The translations under genes and the position numbers were made by a program. This document shows, one piece after another, positions 41,746 through 50,795 of a stretch of 64,000 nucleotides of DNA (position 1 is the stretch's first letter; every line of letters begins with the position of its first letter). Source of the stretch: Chitinophagaceae bacterium (GTDB lineage Bacteria > Bacteroidota > Bacteroidia > Chitinophagales > Chitinophagaceae); contig JALHNJ010000002.1 in assembly GCA_022843585.1 (NCBI GenBank), positions 248,001 to 312,000 of the forward strand, read 5' to 3'. A model generated the notes under the pieces. That model was not told the DNA's origin, did no database searches, and saw only the letters and a program-made list of their open reading frames with translations.

Positions 41746-41763
41746 TTACTTTCCGATACAGAA
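41746..41763. other. Candidate attachment site at the mnmE 3' end
   Basis: The last 18 bases of mnmE (TTCTGTATCGGAAAGTAA on its coding strand, F-C-I-G-K-stop) correspond to the segment used by SGI1-family elements for insertion. The integrase side of the element lies directly beyond. The proposal is positional; no matching copy was identified at the other end. Confidence 0.4.
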
Positions 41764-43125
41764 TTTTGAAAAAATGTAATCTAACTGATCATCATTAGTT
41801 ATTTCACCGGTTATTTCACCGAGATAATGCAAGCATCGACGGATATCCAATGCAAGTAAATCGCCAGATAGATTATCATTTAATCCATTTTTTATATCCA
41901 TTAAAGATTTTTCCACTTCTTTTAATGCATGGTAATGACGGGCATTTGTAACTATTGTGCTTTCCGTATTTATCTGGCCTTGTAATACGGTATCTACCAT
42001 TCGTTCTTTCAACACTTCTGTATGCAGATTTTTCTTTGCAGATATAAATACAGTGTTATAATTGGCAAATTTCTCCCGTGATTTTTCTTCGCCAACTTCA
42101 TCAATTTTATTAGCAACCAGAAGGTATTGAAGCTGCTTATTGTCAAGTTCAGATTTGAGGCTTTCTATAGCTGACTTAGGTTCCGCCGCATCAAAAAGAT
42201 ATAAAACAAGATCTGCCTGGTTCATCTTTTCAAAACTTCTTTCTATACCTGCACTTTCAATACTATCAGTGGAATGCTGACGGATACCTGCTGTATCAAT
42301 TAAACGGAAAAGTATTCCATCTATATTAATTATTTCTTCAATTGTATCTCTTGTGGTGCCGGCAATATCGCTAACGATAGCTCTATTCTCATTCAACAAA
42401 CTATTTAGTAAAGTAGATTTTCCCGCATTGGGTTTTCCAATAATGGCTACACTTACTCCATTCTTAATCACATTCCCCAATTGAAAAGAGTCTGTCAATT
42501 GCTTTGTAGATTTGGTGAGTTCATCAATCAATTCATAAAACTTTTTTCTATCTGCAAACTCCACATCCTCTTGCGAGAAATCTAACTCTAATTCTATTAA
42601 TGCAGAAAACGTAATTAGTCGGTCCCGTAAGACTTTTAGATTATCTGAAAACCCACCCCGCATAGTGTGTAGTGCTGATTTTTGGGATGCGGCCGTATTA
42701 GAAGCGATCAGATCGGCCACTGCCTCTGCCTGTGCAAGATCAAGTTTACCATTTAAAAAGGCCCGTTGTGTAAATTCTCCCGGCTTAGCCAGCCTTGCTC
42801 CTTGTCTTATACAAGCATCTATAATTTGCTGTTGAATATAGGGAGAACCATGACAACCAATTTCTATCACATCTTCTCCTGTATATGATTTCGGTGTTTT
42901 AAAAATGGATACCACCGCCTCATCCAGCAGCTTGTCATTTTCTTTTAAATACCCTACATGAATAGTATGTGATGTTTGCTGCGATAAATCTTTTCCAGAA
43001 AATAAATTATTCGCAATAGACAACGCCATTTTTCCACTCAACCGTATTACGCCAATAGCTCCCACACCCGGCGGCGTAGCCAATGCTACAATGGTATCAT
43101 CCCAACCTGAAAGAGAATTCAACAT
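41746..43125 (-). CDS. mnmE: tRNA modification GTPase MnmE
   Basis: With MnmG it makes the cmnm5 modification of uridine 34 in several tRNAs. The 459-residue protein has the folate-binding N-terminus (T-I-V-A-L-A-T-P-P-G-V-G-A-I-G-V-I-R-L-S-G), a helical middle, and the inserted GTPase domain with G1 G-K-P-N-A-G-K-S-T (230-238), G-T-T-R-D-T and N-K-I-D. It ends in the invariant C-I-G-K. It appears intact, so insertion of the neighbouring element did not harm the gene. Likely has its own promoter in the 75 bases before the tonB terminator. Confidence 0.98.
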   Translation of the reverse strand: MLNSLSGWDDTIVALATPPGVGAIGVIRLSGKMALSIANNLFSGKDLSQQTSHTIHVGYLKENDKLLDEAVVSIFKTPKSYTGEDVIEIGCHGSPYIQQQIIDACIRQGARLAKPGEFTQRAFLNGKLDLAQAEAVADLIASNTAASQKSALHTMRGGFSDNLKVLRDRLITFSALIELELDFSQEDVEFADRKKFYELIDELTKSTKQLTDSFQLGNVIKNGVSVAIIGKPNAGKSTLLNSLLNENRAIVSDIAGTTRDTIEEIINIDGILFRLIDTAGIRQHSTDSIESAGIERSFEKMNQADLVLYLFDAAEPKSAIESLKSELDNKQLQYLLVANKIDEVGEEKSREKFANYNTVFISAKKNLHTEVLKERMVDTVLQGQINTESTIVTNARHYHALKEVEKSLMDIKNGLNDNLSGDLLALDIRRCLHYLGEITGEITNDDQLDYIFSKFCIGK

Positions 43126-43198
43126 GTTTCAAAAATAAATCAATTACGGTGTTTCGCAGGCGAATTGTATGTGCGGCATTATTTACAAACTAAATCGC

Positions 43199-43230
43199 AA
43201 AAAAAATCCTCTCCTTTGCAGAAGAGGATT
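43199..43230 (-). terminator. Intrinsic terminator of the tonB operon
   Basis: On the minus strand: AATCCTCT, 10-base loop, AGAGGATT, then a run of T (43198-43206 read as A on the plus strand). It lies 22 bases after the tonB stop. Confidence 0.88.
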
Positions 43231-43252
43231 TATAAAATTCTATTACTTAAAA

Positions 43253-44083
43253 TTATTCGCTTTGTACCTGGAAGGTGATGGGCTGCTTACGGAAAGCTTT
43301 TACCTGGCGACCATTTTGTACAGCAGGAGTCCATTTAGGTCCTTTTTTAATTACCCTTACGGCTTCTTGCTCCATGCCATACCCATGGTTAGTCAATGCT
43401 TTTACATCACTAATGTTTCCTTCTTTATCCACTACAAATTGAACCACTGTTGTGTAAGTACCTTCTGGAGCTCCGTTATCGGTTGCAACTTGTCCGTTTG
43501 CATTTTGCTCCAAAAAGCGTCTCCATTTAGCATCTCCACCAGGGAAAGAAGCTTCGATCTCAACTTTGTCAAAGATCTTATTTTCATCTTCAACTGGTTT
43601 CTCTTCTACAATTTGCTTACCCTCGTCGATTACTGTTGGAGCTACGATACCTTCATCTTTAATACCTTCCTGATTTACCACATCAATTTTTGCTTCTTTT
43701 AATTCTTCTTGTGGTGGTGGTGGTTTTTCCACTTCTTCATCCTTCTTAATTACAGGAGGTGTGAACTGTTTCATTTCCACTTTTGGTGGCTCCTGTTTTG
43801 GCGGAGGTGGAGGCGGAGGCGGAGGTGGTTCTTTTTTCTCCTCCTGCTTCACATCCTGAATGGTCATTTCGTTCATCTTAACTTTTTTGTCTTCTTTCCC
43901 CTTCATAGCACTTGACAATAAAGAACCTCCTAATGCTAAAACAGCAATAGAGGCAGTAATAACAAGTGCCCGGGTAATACGGCGATTGTACGTCTTGCGT
44001 AAATCGTATGCACCGTAATCTTTGTTCCTGCCTTCGAAGACCAGGTCAAGAACATCTGCGGATAAAATTTTGTTGGCTTCCAT
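43253..44083 (-). CDS. tonB: TonB energy-transducer protein
   Basis: A 276-residue inner-membrane protein: cytoplasmic start (D-V-L-D-L-V-F-E-G-R-N-K-D-Y-G-A-Y-D-L-R), one transmembrane helix about 33-52, then a proline/lysine/glutamate-rich spacer with nine consecutive prolines near residue 88. The C-terminal TonB domain (A-S-F-P-G-G-D-A-K-W, then T-V-V-Q-F-V-V-D-K-E-G-N-I) follows. It transmits proton-motive energy from ExbB/ExbD to receptors such as the two in this window. Last gene of exbB-exbD-exbD-tonB, 56 bases after the second exbD. Confidence 0.95.
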   Translation of the reverse strand: MEANKILSADVLDLVFEGRNKDYGAYDLRKTYNRRITRALVITASIAVLALGGSLLSSAMKGKEDKKVKMNEMTIQDVKQEEKKEPPPPPPPPPPKQEPPKVEMKQFTPPVIKKDEEVEKPPPPQEELKEAKIDVVNQEGIKDEGIVAPTVIDEGKQIVEEKPVEDENKIFDKVEIEASFPGGDAKWRRFLEQNANGQVATDNGAPEGTYTTVVQFVVDKEGNISDVKALTNHGYGMEQEAVRVIKKGPKWTPAVQNGRQVKAFRKQPITFQVQSE

Positions 44084-44139
44084 GACTTAAGCGTTTTTAA
44101 TTAGATGCTGTCTTTGTTTATATTCCATAAACATGACTT

Positions 44140-44766
44140 TTATTTTATACCGGCGCTAGCCTCAGTCCTTTGAATCAGTTCATATTCCTGATCCAATAAC
44201 TTTACCATAGCATAGGTTCTTACCTGATTGATGGTCATCTCATCCAGTATATCAACGGTATTTTTATATGTAGCATCTTTTGAAGGTTTAATAATAACCA
44301 CAAAATCCTTGTCGGCACAATTACTAATCGGTTTTCCTTTCGCTTTTGCTTCAGCCTCGCATGCAGGATCCGGGGCAGATGCATAACGATCCATTACCTC
44401 TTTCTTTTTATTGATGATAATATCACGGATGCCTTTGAAGGTTGTTTGTTTAAAGTTGTTGCCTTCTGCATCAACTTTTAATTGCCCCTCATAGTAATAA
44501 ACCTGGTTGCCTTTACCCAACATAACAGTAAGAACACCTGATTCTTTAACTTCAGTTTCTTCTTTCTTGTCTTTAATATCTTTAGGCATATTAAGGTCCA
44601 GCGTAGTAGGTGTACTCATAGTTGCTGTGAAAACGAAAAACGTAATTAACAGAAACCCAAGATCCACCATCGGAGTCATATCTACACGAGTAGAAAGTTT
44701 TTTGGCTTTCTTAACCCCCGGGCCTTTTTTGTGGCCGCCATCGCCACCGGTATCTATACTTGCCAT
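44140..44766 (-). CDS. exbD: ExbD/TolR-family protein (second copy)
   Basis: A 208-residue ExbD with the hallmark M-T-P-M-V-D-L-G-F-L-L-I-T-F-F-V-F, whose aspartate is the proton-binding residue, in a single transmembrane helix at about 32-50. A periplasmic domain follows, longer than in E. coli (141 residues), with an inserted segment of about 40 residues containing two cysteines. Bacteroidota commonly carry two ExbD genes in tandem, so a heteromer is possible. It is 26 bases after the first exbD. Confidence 0.93.
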   Translation of the reverse strand: MASIDTGGDGGHKKGPGVKKAKKLSTRVDMTPMVDLGFLLITFFVFTATMSTPTTLDLNMPKDIKDKKEETEVKESGVLTVMLGKGNQVYYYEGQLKVDAEGNNFKQTTFKGIRDIIINKKKEVMDRYASAPDPACEAEAKAKGKPISNCADKDFVVIIKPSKDATYKNTVDILDEMTINQVRTYAMVKLLDQEYELIQRTEASAGIK

Positions 44767-44792
44767 AAAAAATGGTTTAAGTTTTTAAAAAA

Positions 44793-45449
44793 TTAATTGG
44801 CTGGGTTTTTAAGTGATTTATCCAGAGCCGATCCCGCAGGAATATCATCCAGAGCTGTTACCAGATTATACTTATACTCCTCATTTCTTTTTAACGAAGC
44901 AATTACAGCTTCAAAAGCAGGGTATTTAGAATTACCGTCCCCTTTAATAAGGTAGTTTAATTTTTGCCCGGCAAAGGCCTTTTTGGCTTCCTGTATCCAC
45001 CATACCAATTGGTTAGTGGCAGAGTCCAGCACTGGAATACCTGGCTGCTTAAGAGAACCTTGCTCTTTTGCATCGGTAGCCAGTAATTGTTTTAGACCAC
45101 CAAAAGGCACACCCACCATTACTGTTTTTCTGAAATTGCTCATTTCAGCTGGCGAAAGCCCTAAATTTTGGCTTGTATTAATTCCACTAATTATCTCATC
45201 AAACTTACTTTGATCCTTTTCAGAAAGAAGTGAAAAGTAAACCTTGTCGGTAGAGTCGATAGAAATCAATACAGAGTTATTATCAGGTAATTTCTGCGAT
45301 AAAACAGACCCCGGAGTTTTAATTTCAACGGGTTCTGGGGGTTTGAATTTGGTAGCCATAATGAAAAAGGAAAGGATCAGAAAGGCTATGTCCACAAAGG
45401 GGGTCATATCCGTATCCGTACTTTTCTTTTGAATTTTAGCATGTCCCAT
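44793..45449 (-). CDS. exbD: ExbD/TolR-family protein (first copy)
   Basis: A 218-residue ExbD with M-T-P-F-V-D-I-A-F-L-I-L-S-F-F-I-M at about 15-31, the aspartate-containing helix. The periplasmic part includes a strand-rich domain ending with L-N-Y-L-I-K-G-D-G-N-S-K-Y-P-A-F. It differs from the second copy in sequence, so they are old paralogues. Between exbB and the second exbD. Confidence 0.93.
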   Translation of the reverse strand: MGHAKIQKKSTDTDMTPFVDIAFLILSFFIMATKFKPPEPVEIKTPGSVLSQKLPDNNSVLISIDSTDKVYFSLLSEKDQSKFDEIISGINTSQNLGLSPAEMSNFRKTVMVGVPFGGLKQLLATDAKEQGSLKQPGIPVLDSATNQLVWWIQEAKKAFAGQKLNYLIKGDGNSKYPAFEAVIASLKRNEEYKYNLVTALDDIPAGSALDKSLKNPAN

Positions 45450-45517
45450 TTTTTTCTACTTTTTAATTAGATGAATTCATTACAAAATTCCATACCCAAT
45501 TACGGGTATTTACTGTA

Positions 45518-46378
45518 TTATTTATACAGTGAAGCAAAGCTTTGAGTAAGCGTAAAGCCAGACTCATCAATGCCGTAAGTAATAGAATCTATCTTAGTAG
45601 TGAAAACGTTATACATAATCAAGGCTAAAGCTGAAGTACCGATACCCAAAGCCGTATTATAAAGGGCCTCAGAGATACCTACCGCAAGGTCGCCTGCTGC
45701 ACCAGCACCACCGTCTTCACCTAATGCGGCAAATGACCTGATCATACCTAATACCGTACCTAACAAGGCTACAAGTGTACCTACAGATGTAATAGTAGAG
45801 AGGAATACCAGGTTTTTCTGCAACATAGGTAATTCAAGAGCTGTAGCTTCTTCTACTTCTTTTTGAATAGAAACCACTTTTTGTTCTGTATTTAAACCGC
45901 CTTCGTTAATCATTTCTTTGTAACGACGAAGACCTGCTTTCATTACATTACCCACAGAACCACGTTGTTTGTCACACTCAGAAAGTGCAGCATCAACATT
46001 GCGATTAGCAAGGTGGTATTGTACTTTCCTGATAAAATCAGAGATAGAACCATTACCCAATGCCTTACGAATAGTGAGGAAACGCTCAATAGAAAACACT
46101 ACAACAATCAAAAACATTCCAATCAATAATGGAACGATGATACCACCCTCATAAATTGCATGAAGGGCATCTTTTGGTTTGTGGTGCTTAGGCCAAAAAC
46201 CGCCATCAGAAGAAGGTTCTTCAAAACCTGATGGTGCACCTAAAATAAAACGCCAAAACGCATACCCTGCCACAATACAAAATACCGGAGCAATCCATGA
46301 AATAATGTTACTGCTCTTTTTCGGTTGAACTGATGTCGCCTTAACTGATGCTGTTGCAGTTGGTTTAATCTCTGCCAT
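45518..46378 (-). CDS. exbB: ExbB/TolQ/MotA-family proton channel protein
   Basis: A 286-residue membrane protein with four hydrophobic segments. An N-terminal one or two come first (I-I-S-W-I-A-P-V-F-C-I-V-A-G-Y), then G-G-I-I-V-P-L-L-I-G-M-F-L-I-V, then the conserved channel pair N-L-V-F-L-S-T-I-T-S-V-G-T-L-V-A-L-L-G-T-V-L-G-M-I and A-L-Y-N-T-A-L-G-I-G-T-S. It forms the proton channel with ExbD. First gene of the operon. The 224-base spacer upstream holds no gene and should contain the promoter. Confidence 0.94.
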   Translation of the reverse strand: MAEIKPTATASVKATSVQPKKSSNIISWIAPVFCIVAGYAFWRFILGAPSGFEEPSSDGGFWPKHHKPKDALHAIYEGGIIVPLLIGMFLIVVVFSIERFLTIRKALGNGSISDFIRKVQYHLANRNVDAALSECDKQRGSVGNVMKAGLRRYKEMINEGGLNTEQKVVSIQKEVEEATALELPMLQKNLVFLSTITSVGTLVALLGTVLGMIRSFAALGEDGGAGAAGDLAVGISEALYNTALGIGTSALALIMYNVFTTKIDSITYGIDESGFTLTQSFASLYK

Positions 46379-46602
46379 GTTCGTAATTTTTAATTTTTAA
46401 AATGTTAGATACTAATCCGTCTTTTTTAAGAGTCACAATGCTAAGAAAAAATCATTAAAATAGACTTTTTCCTTCCAATTTTTAAATAGGAAGGGTCAAG
46501 TTAAGGATTTTTTCAAACGGAACAACTCCCTGATAAATAATTTGATAAGAATTTCATGCAAATTCTACAGAATTGAATTGCAATCAATATTAGGCCTTTT
46601 TT

Positions 46603-47877
46603 TTATTCGTATCGCAAAGCCTCTATGGGATTAAGTTTTCCAGCCTTAATTGCAGGATACAGGCCCGCCAGCAACCCTACCAGGGTGCAAATAATAATTC
46701 CATACAAAACCCAGTTCCACGGAACCACAAAACCAGTTCCTAACACAATGGAGAAAAGATTGCCTACCAGGATACCAAGAGCTATTCCAAATATGGCACC
46801 TGCAACACTTATTATCATAGCCTCTAGTAAAAATTGCCGGCTCACCATTTCTCTTTTGCCACCTATGGCTTTTATTAAACCTACTTCTCTTGTTCGTTCA
46901 GAAACAGATACCAGCATTATATTCATTAAGCCAATAGCAGCTCCAATTAATGTAATTAGTCCAATTACTGTTGCAGAAACTGTAAGAAAGCGAAGACTGT
47001 TCATTGCTTTTGCTGCAATACTATCACTACGATCTAAAATAAAATTATTGTCTTCCGTAGTATTAAGCTTCCGAACAGACCTGAATGTACCCTCGGCCTC
47101 TCCCATTGCCTCGTTTACTTTTAAAAGGTCGCCTGACATTACAGCTATTACAAAAGAAAAGTTGGAAGGAAAATTTCTATCTACATTATTATAAGTAGTG
47201 ATGATAATGTTATCACGGCTAAACCCAAATGTGGAACCACGGCTTTCTAAAACACCAATTACTCGATAAGGAATATTATTTAAACGAATAACTGTGTTAA
47301 TTGATTTATCTAACCCCTCTCTAAATAATTTTTTTGCTACATCATACCCAAGCACACAAACATTATGACCCGTTTCTACATCAAGATGATTTAGATTTCG
47401 ACCATATTGTAATGAGAAACCATTGAGTAATAAATAATTTTCATCGCCCCCAAATACGGTTACGTTGGGACTTGTTTTTCTATTTTGATATAAAGCTGTG
47501 TTAGCTCTGCCACCAAATATGGACACACTTTTTATTGATGGGAAATTGTAGCGACTGATAAATTGCTCTGCCTCATCTTTAGTAATATTTTTCCCCAGGC
47601 TTGATTTTTTTTCTTTTCGGGATGCTTTTTTGGAAACTTCAATCTCCCTGCTATTGCCGCCAAAACGAAGACTTCTTTCTTTGAACCGGATAGTAAAAGC
47701 ATTTGCTCCCATGGTAGAAAAGCTCTCCGTTAACTTTTGATTCATTGCTTTAATAGCGGTGATAATGCCTACTAAAGCCATAATGCCAAATGCTATAATA
47801 GAAACAGTAAGTCCCGTCCGCAATTTATTGCTGCGGATAGTTCGGAAAGCAAGGAGAAAAACATCACGGAACTTCAT
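46603..47877 (-). CDS. MacB/FtsX-type ABC transporter permease
   Basis: A 424-residue inner-membrane permease: N-terminal helix (L-R-T-G-L-T-V-S-I-I-A-F-G-I-M-A-L-V-G-I), a large periplasmic MacB_PCD-like domain of about 240 residues, then three helices at the C-terminus with the FtsX motif S-V-S-E-R-T-R-E-V-G-L-I-K-A-I-G. It is typical of MacB-type mechanotransmission transporters. No ATPase gene is adjacent; the matching ATP-binding subunit is probably elsewhere. It is not tied to the nuo operon beyond strand and distance of 53 bases. Confidence 0.9.
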   Translation of the reverse strand: MKFRDVFLLAFRTIRSNKLRTGLTVSIIAFGIMALVGIITAIKAMNQKLTESFSTMGANAFTIRFKERSLRFGGNSREIEVSKKASRKEKKSSLGKNITKDEAEQFISRYNFPSIKSVSIFGGRANTALYQNRKTSPNVTVFGGDENYLLLNGFSLQYGRNLNHLDVETGHNVCVLGYDVAKKLFREGLDKSINTVIRLNNIPYRVIGVLESRGSTFGFSRDNIIITTYNNVDRNFPSNFSFVIAVMSGDLLKVNEAMGEAEGTFRSVRKLNTTEDNNFILDRSDSIAAKAMNSLRFLTVSATVIGLITLIGAAIGLMNIMLVSVSERTREVGLIKAIGGKREMVSRQFLLEAMIISVAGAIFGIALGILVGNLFSIVLGTGFVVPWNWVLYGIIICTLVGLLAGLYPAIKAGKLNPIEALRYE

Positions 47878-47930
47878 ACCTGTAGCCGAAATTAAGGAAA
47901 GTTGTTTCGATGCTACCAGATTGGTAGAAA

Positions 47931-49307
47931 TCAGAAATAAAGCCAGCTAAGTAAAAGGTTGGGGAAAATGCCTAATAGTATAATCAGCGCAGCTAACAGA
48001 ACCAGCGTCCATTTAAAAGATTTAGACACTTCCATTGGCTGCTTTTCTCCCTCTTTAAAATACATGGCCTGAATAACTCTGAAGTAGTAATAAACACTAA
48101 CTGCTGCCATTAGTACAGCCACTATAACAAGCCATAGATGTTTGCCTGTACCTAATGCCGCTTTCAACATATAGAATTTAGAAAGAAATCCTGCTGTTAA
48201 TGGAATACCTGCCAACGATAAAAGGAATACAGTGGTTGTAGCGGCTAGCAAAGGTTGGTGCTTTGCAAACCCATTAAAGCCATCAAACGTATAATCACTC
48301 ATTTTTATCAGTACTGCAAAAATTCCAATTGTAGCAAGACTATAAGCGGCTACATACAGCATCAGGCCTTCTTTAGCTTCAGCATTCATTGCATATAAGG
48401 AAAGCATCATAAATCCGGCTTGCGCAATGCTGGAGTAGGCCAACATTCTTTTTACACTTTGCTGGAATACAGCGGTAATATTTCCAACGAATAATGTTAA
48501 TGCGGTTATAATTGCTACCAGCAATTTCCATCGCAAATGCAATAAACCAAATGCATCATCAAACAAACGTATGAAAGCAATAAATACAGCTGCCTTTACG
48601 ATGGTGGCCATAAAGGATGTAAAAACAGTTGGGGCACCATCATAAACATCTGGTGTCCAGAAATGAAAGGGTGCAGCAGATACTTTAAATGACATAGAGA
48701 AGAAGAGCAGGAGCATACCTGCTATCAATAAAGCAGAAGGTGTTTCTCCGGCAATATTACTAATACCCACGGAATAGAAGGAACCTTGTGCGCCGTAGAT
48801 GAGTGCAATACCCATCAGCATTAACCCTGTAGAAAAAGTACCTAATAAAAAATATTTTAATGCTGCTTCGTTACTTTTCAGATTTCGCTTATCGCTTCCA
48901 GTTAAAATGTACAATGGAATGGAAATAATTTCAATGCCCAGGAATAGAATTAATAACGACTTGAATGATGACACCAACATAACACCACACAGAATAAAAA
49001 AGATCAGTGCCAGGTAATCGGCAAAGTACACCCCTACTTTCGCCATATCTTTTGCGGAGAGTAAAACATAAAGTAAGGTAGAGAAAATAGCAATTGTATT
49101 GAACAATAACGCAAAACGGTCAAAAGCAATCATGTCACGGGTGTTGACATTAAAAAATTCAACCCCGTTCATTTCCAGAATATTTATTATCAGCAATATC
49201 AGCAAACCGCCAATGGCAATATTGCGAACGGTACTTCTTTTGTTCAACAGAAAACTGCTGAACATCATAACTACCCCTAATACAGCCGATATGATTAATG
49301 CATTCAT
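47931..49307 (-). CDS. nuoN: NADH-quinone oxidoreductase subunit N
   Basis: A 458-residue antiporter-like subunit with about 14 hydrophobic helices. The family lysine-containing region is seen as P-F-H-F-W-T-P-D-V-Y-D-G-A-P-T. It conducts protons in the membrane arm of complex I. It begins 11 bases after nuoM and ends the operon. Confidence 0.95.
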   Translation of the reverse strand: MNALIISAVLGVVMMFSSFLLNKRSTVRNIAIGGLLILLIINILEMNGVEFFNVNTRDMIAFDRFALLFNTIAIFSTLLYVLLSAKDMAKVGVYFADYLALIFFILCGVMLVSSFKSLLILFLGIEIISIPLYILTGSDKRNLKSNEAALKYFLLGTFSTGLMLMGIALIYGAQGSFYSVGISNIAGETPSALLIAGMLLLFFSMSFKVSAAPFHFWTPDVYDGAPTVFTSFMATIVKAAVFIAFIRLFDDAFGLLHLRWKLLVAIITALTLFVGNITAVFQQSVKRMLAYSSIAQAGFMMLSLYAMNAEAKEGLMLYVAAYSLATIGIFAVLIKMSDYTFDGFNGFAKHQPLLAATTTVFLLSLAGIPLTAGFLSKFYMLKAALGTGKHLWLVIVAVLMAAVSVYYYFRVIQAMYFKEGEKQPMEVSKSFKWTLVLLAALIILLGIFPNLLLSWLYF

Positions 49308-49318
49308 GTCTTGAGTTC

Positions 49319-50794
49319 TTATTTCTTTTTGAACAGTTCAGATAAATCCGTCTGCTCAGTTATGGTCTGCGATATTCCGTCAGTAATATTTAGTATTGCT
49401 TGTGGATACACGCCTATCCAGAAAATCAACGCTACAATTATTCCGAGTGCCAGTTTCTCATTCAATTTTAAATCTTGTGCTGCTTCTGTTACTTCATTAG
49501 TAACCCCATAAAATATTTTTCGAATCATATTTAAGGTATAGACAGCTGCTAATATTATTCCCAAGCCGGCAAATACGGTGAACCATAAATAATATTGCGA
49601 TTTTGCATTGAGCAATCCATTGAACATTAAAAACTCACCGGCAAATGCATTGGTCAATGGTAATGCAATATTGGCTAATGCAATTATTACAAAGAAGATA
49701 GCCATCACTGGTGCTTTTTGTGCCAACCCTCCTAATTCAGACATTTTACGGGTACCAAAACGTTTTTCAATTATTTCTACAATGATCCACAACCCAATAA
49801 TATTGATTCCGTGATTGAACATCTGTATCATCACTCCTTGTGTACCACTTTTATTTTCTGCGAAAATTGCGGCACACATTAAACCAATATGTGCAATAGA
49901 AGAATAGGCTACTAATCGCTTAATATCATCCTGGCGAATTGCAATCAATGATGCATATATAATACCTGTTATTGCTAACGACATTGTTACATCGCCCCAT
50001 GAATAAGATGCTATTGGCAGAACTGGCAATAGCCAACGTAACAATCCCAGCAATCCCATTTTAACCATTATACCGCTTAGCACCATTGTTGTTGCGGTCG
50101 GAGATTGCTCATATGCATCTGGTTGCCAGGTATGGAAAGGGAATATAGGCATTTTAATAGCAAAGGCTATAAAGAATAACCAGAATATCCATGACTCGGT
50201 TTTACCCGTTAACTCAAGATTATAAAAGTCTTGTATAGCAAAAGAGTCATTAGGAGTTTGTGATTGAAGGTATAAAATACCAATCAGCATTAATACAGAA
50301 CCCAAAAAAGTATAGATGAAAAACTTGAAAGTAACCCGGATCCTTTTTTCTCCACCCCATTGTGAGCAGATAAAATAAACAGGAATTAATGCCAACTCCC
50401 AGAAGAAATAAAAAAGTAAGGCATCCATTGCAACAAACACACCCATCAAACCAGCCTGTGCTAATAACATCAATGCAAAAAAGTTCTTCGCATTTTTATA
50501 TTGACTGTTCCAGGTCCCGATGAAAATCAAAGGATAAGCAATGCCGGTCAACAGGCAAAGTAATTGTCCCATTCCATCCAACTTCACAGAAAAACTGGCA
50601 CCCAGTGCCGGCATCCAATCGCATTGATGTGCCAGGTATTTATTTTCTTTTAACACTGTTACCGCCAATACAGAAACAACAACAGTAAGTAAGGAAGAAA
50701 ACAACGCCCAGGAACGGGCTGCCTTATCATTCTTAATAAAGAAAGAAGCCAGACCAGTAAGCAATGGAATCAATATCAGTAAAACAGGAATCAT
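49319..50794 (-). CDS. nuoM: NADH-quinone oxidoreductase subunit M
   Basis: A 491-residue antiporter-like subunit, about 14 helices. Motif P-F-H-T-W-Q-P-D-A-Y-E-Q-S-P and the glutamate helix F-F-W-E-L-A-L-I-P-V-Y-F are the conserved proton-path features. It is separated from nuoL by one base. Confidence 0.96.
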   Translation of the reverse strand: MIPVLLILIPLLTGLASFFIKNDKAARSWALFSSLLTVVVSVLAVTVLKENKYLAHQCDWMPALGASFSVKLDGMGQLLCLLTGIAYPLIFIGTWNSQYKNAKNFFALMLLAQAGLMGVFVAMDALLFYFFWELALIPVYFICSQWGGEKRIRVTFKFFIYTFLGSVLMLIGILYLQSQTPNDSFAIQDFYNLELTGKTESWIFWLFFIAFAIKMPIFPFHTWQPDAYEQSPTATTMVLSGIMVKMGLLGLLRWLLPVLPIASYSWGDVTMSLAITGIIYASLIAIRQDDIKRLVAYSSIAHIGLMCAAIFAENKSGTQGVMIQMFNHGINIIGLWIIVEIIEKRFGTRKMSELGGLAQKAPVMAIFFVIIALANIALPLTNAFAGEFLMFNGLLNAKSQYYLWFTVFAGLGIILAAVYTLNMIRKIFYGVTNEVTEAAQDLKLNEKLALGIIVALIFWIGVYPQAILNITDGISQTITEQTDLSELFKKK

Positions 50795-50795
50795 A

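Noticed and set aside
43169-43702. Plus-strand open frame of 177 codons opposite tonB
   Set aside because: It is the complement of the tonB C-terminal domain and terminator, with no family resemblance; tonB on the minus strand is certain.
43709-43915. Tryptophan-rich plus-strand open frame
   Set aside because: Complement of the proline-rich spacer of TonB; composition alone explains it.
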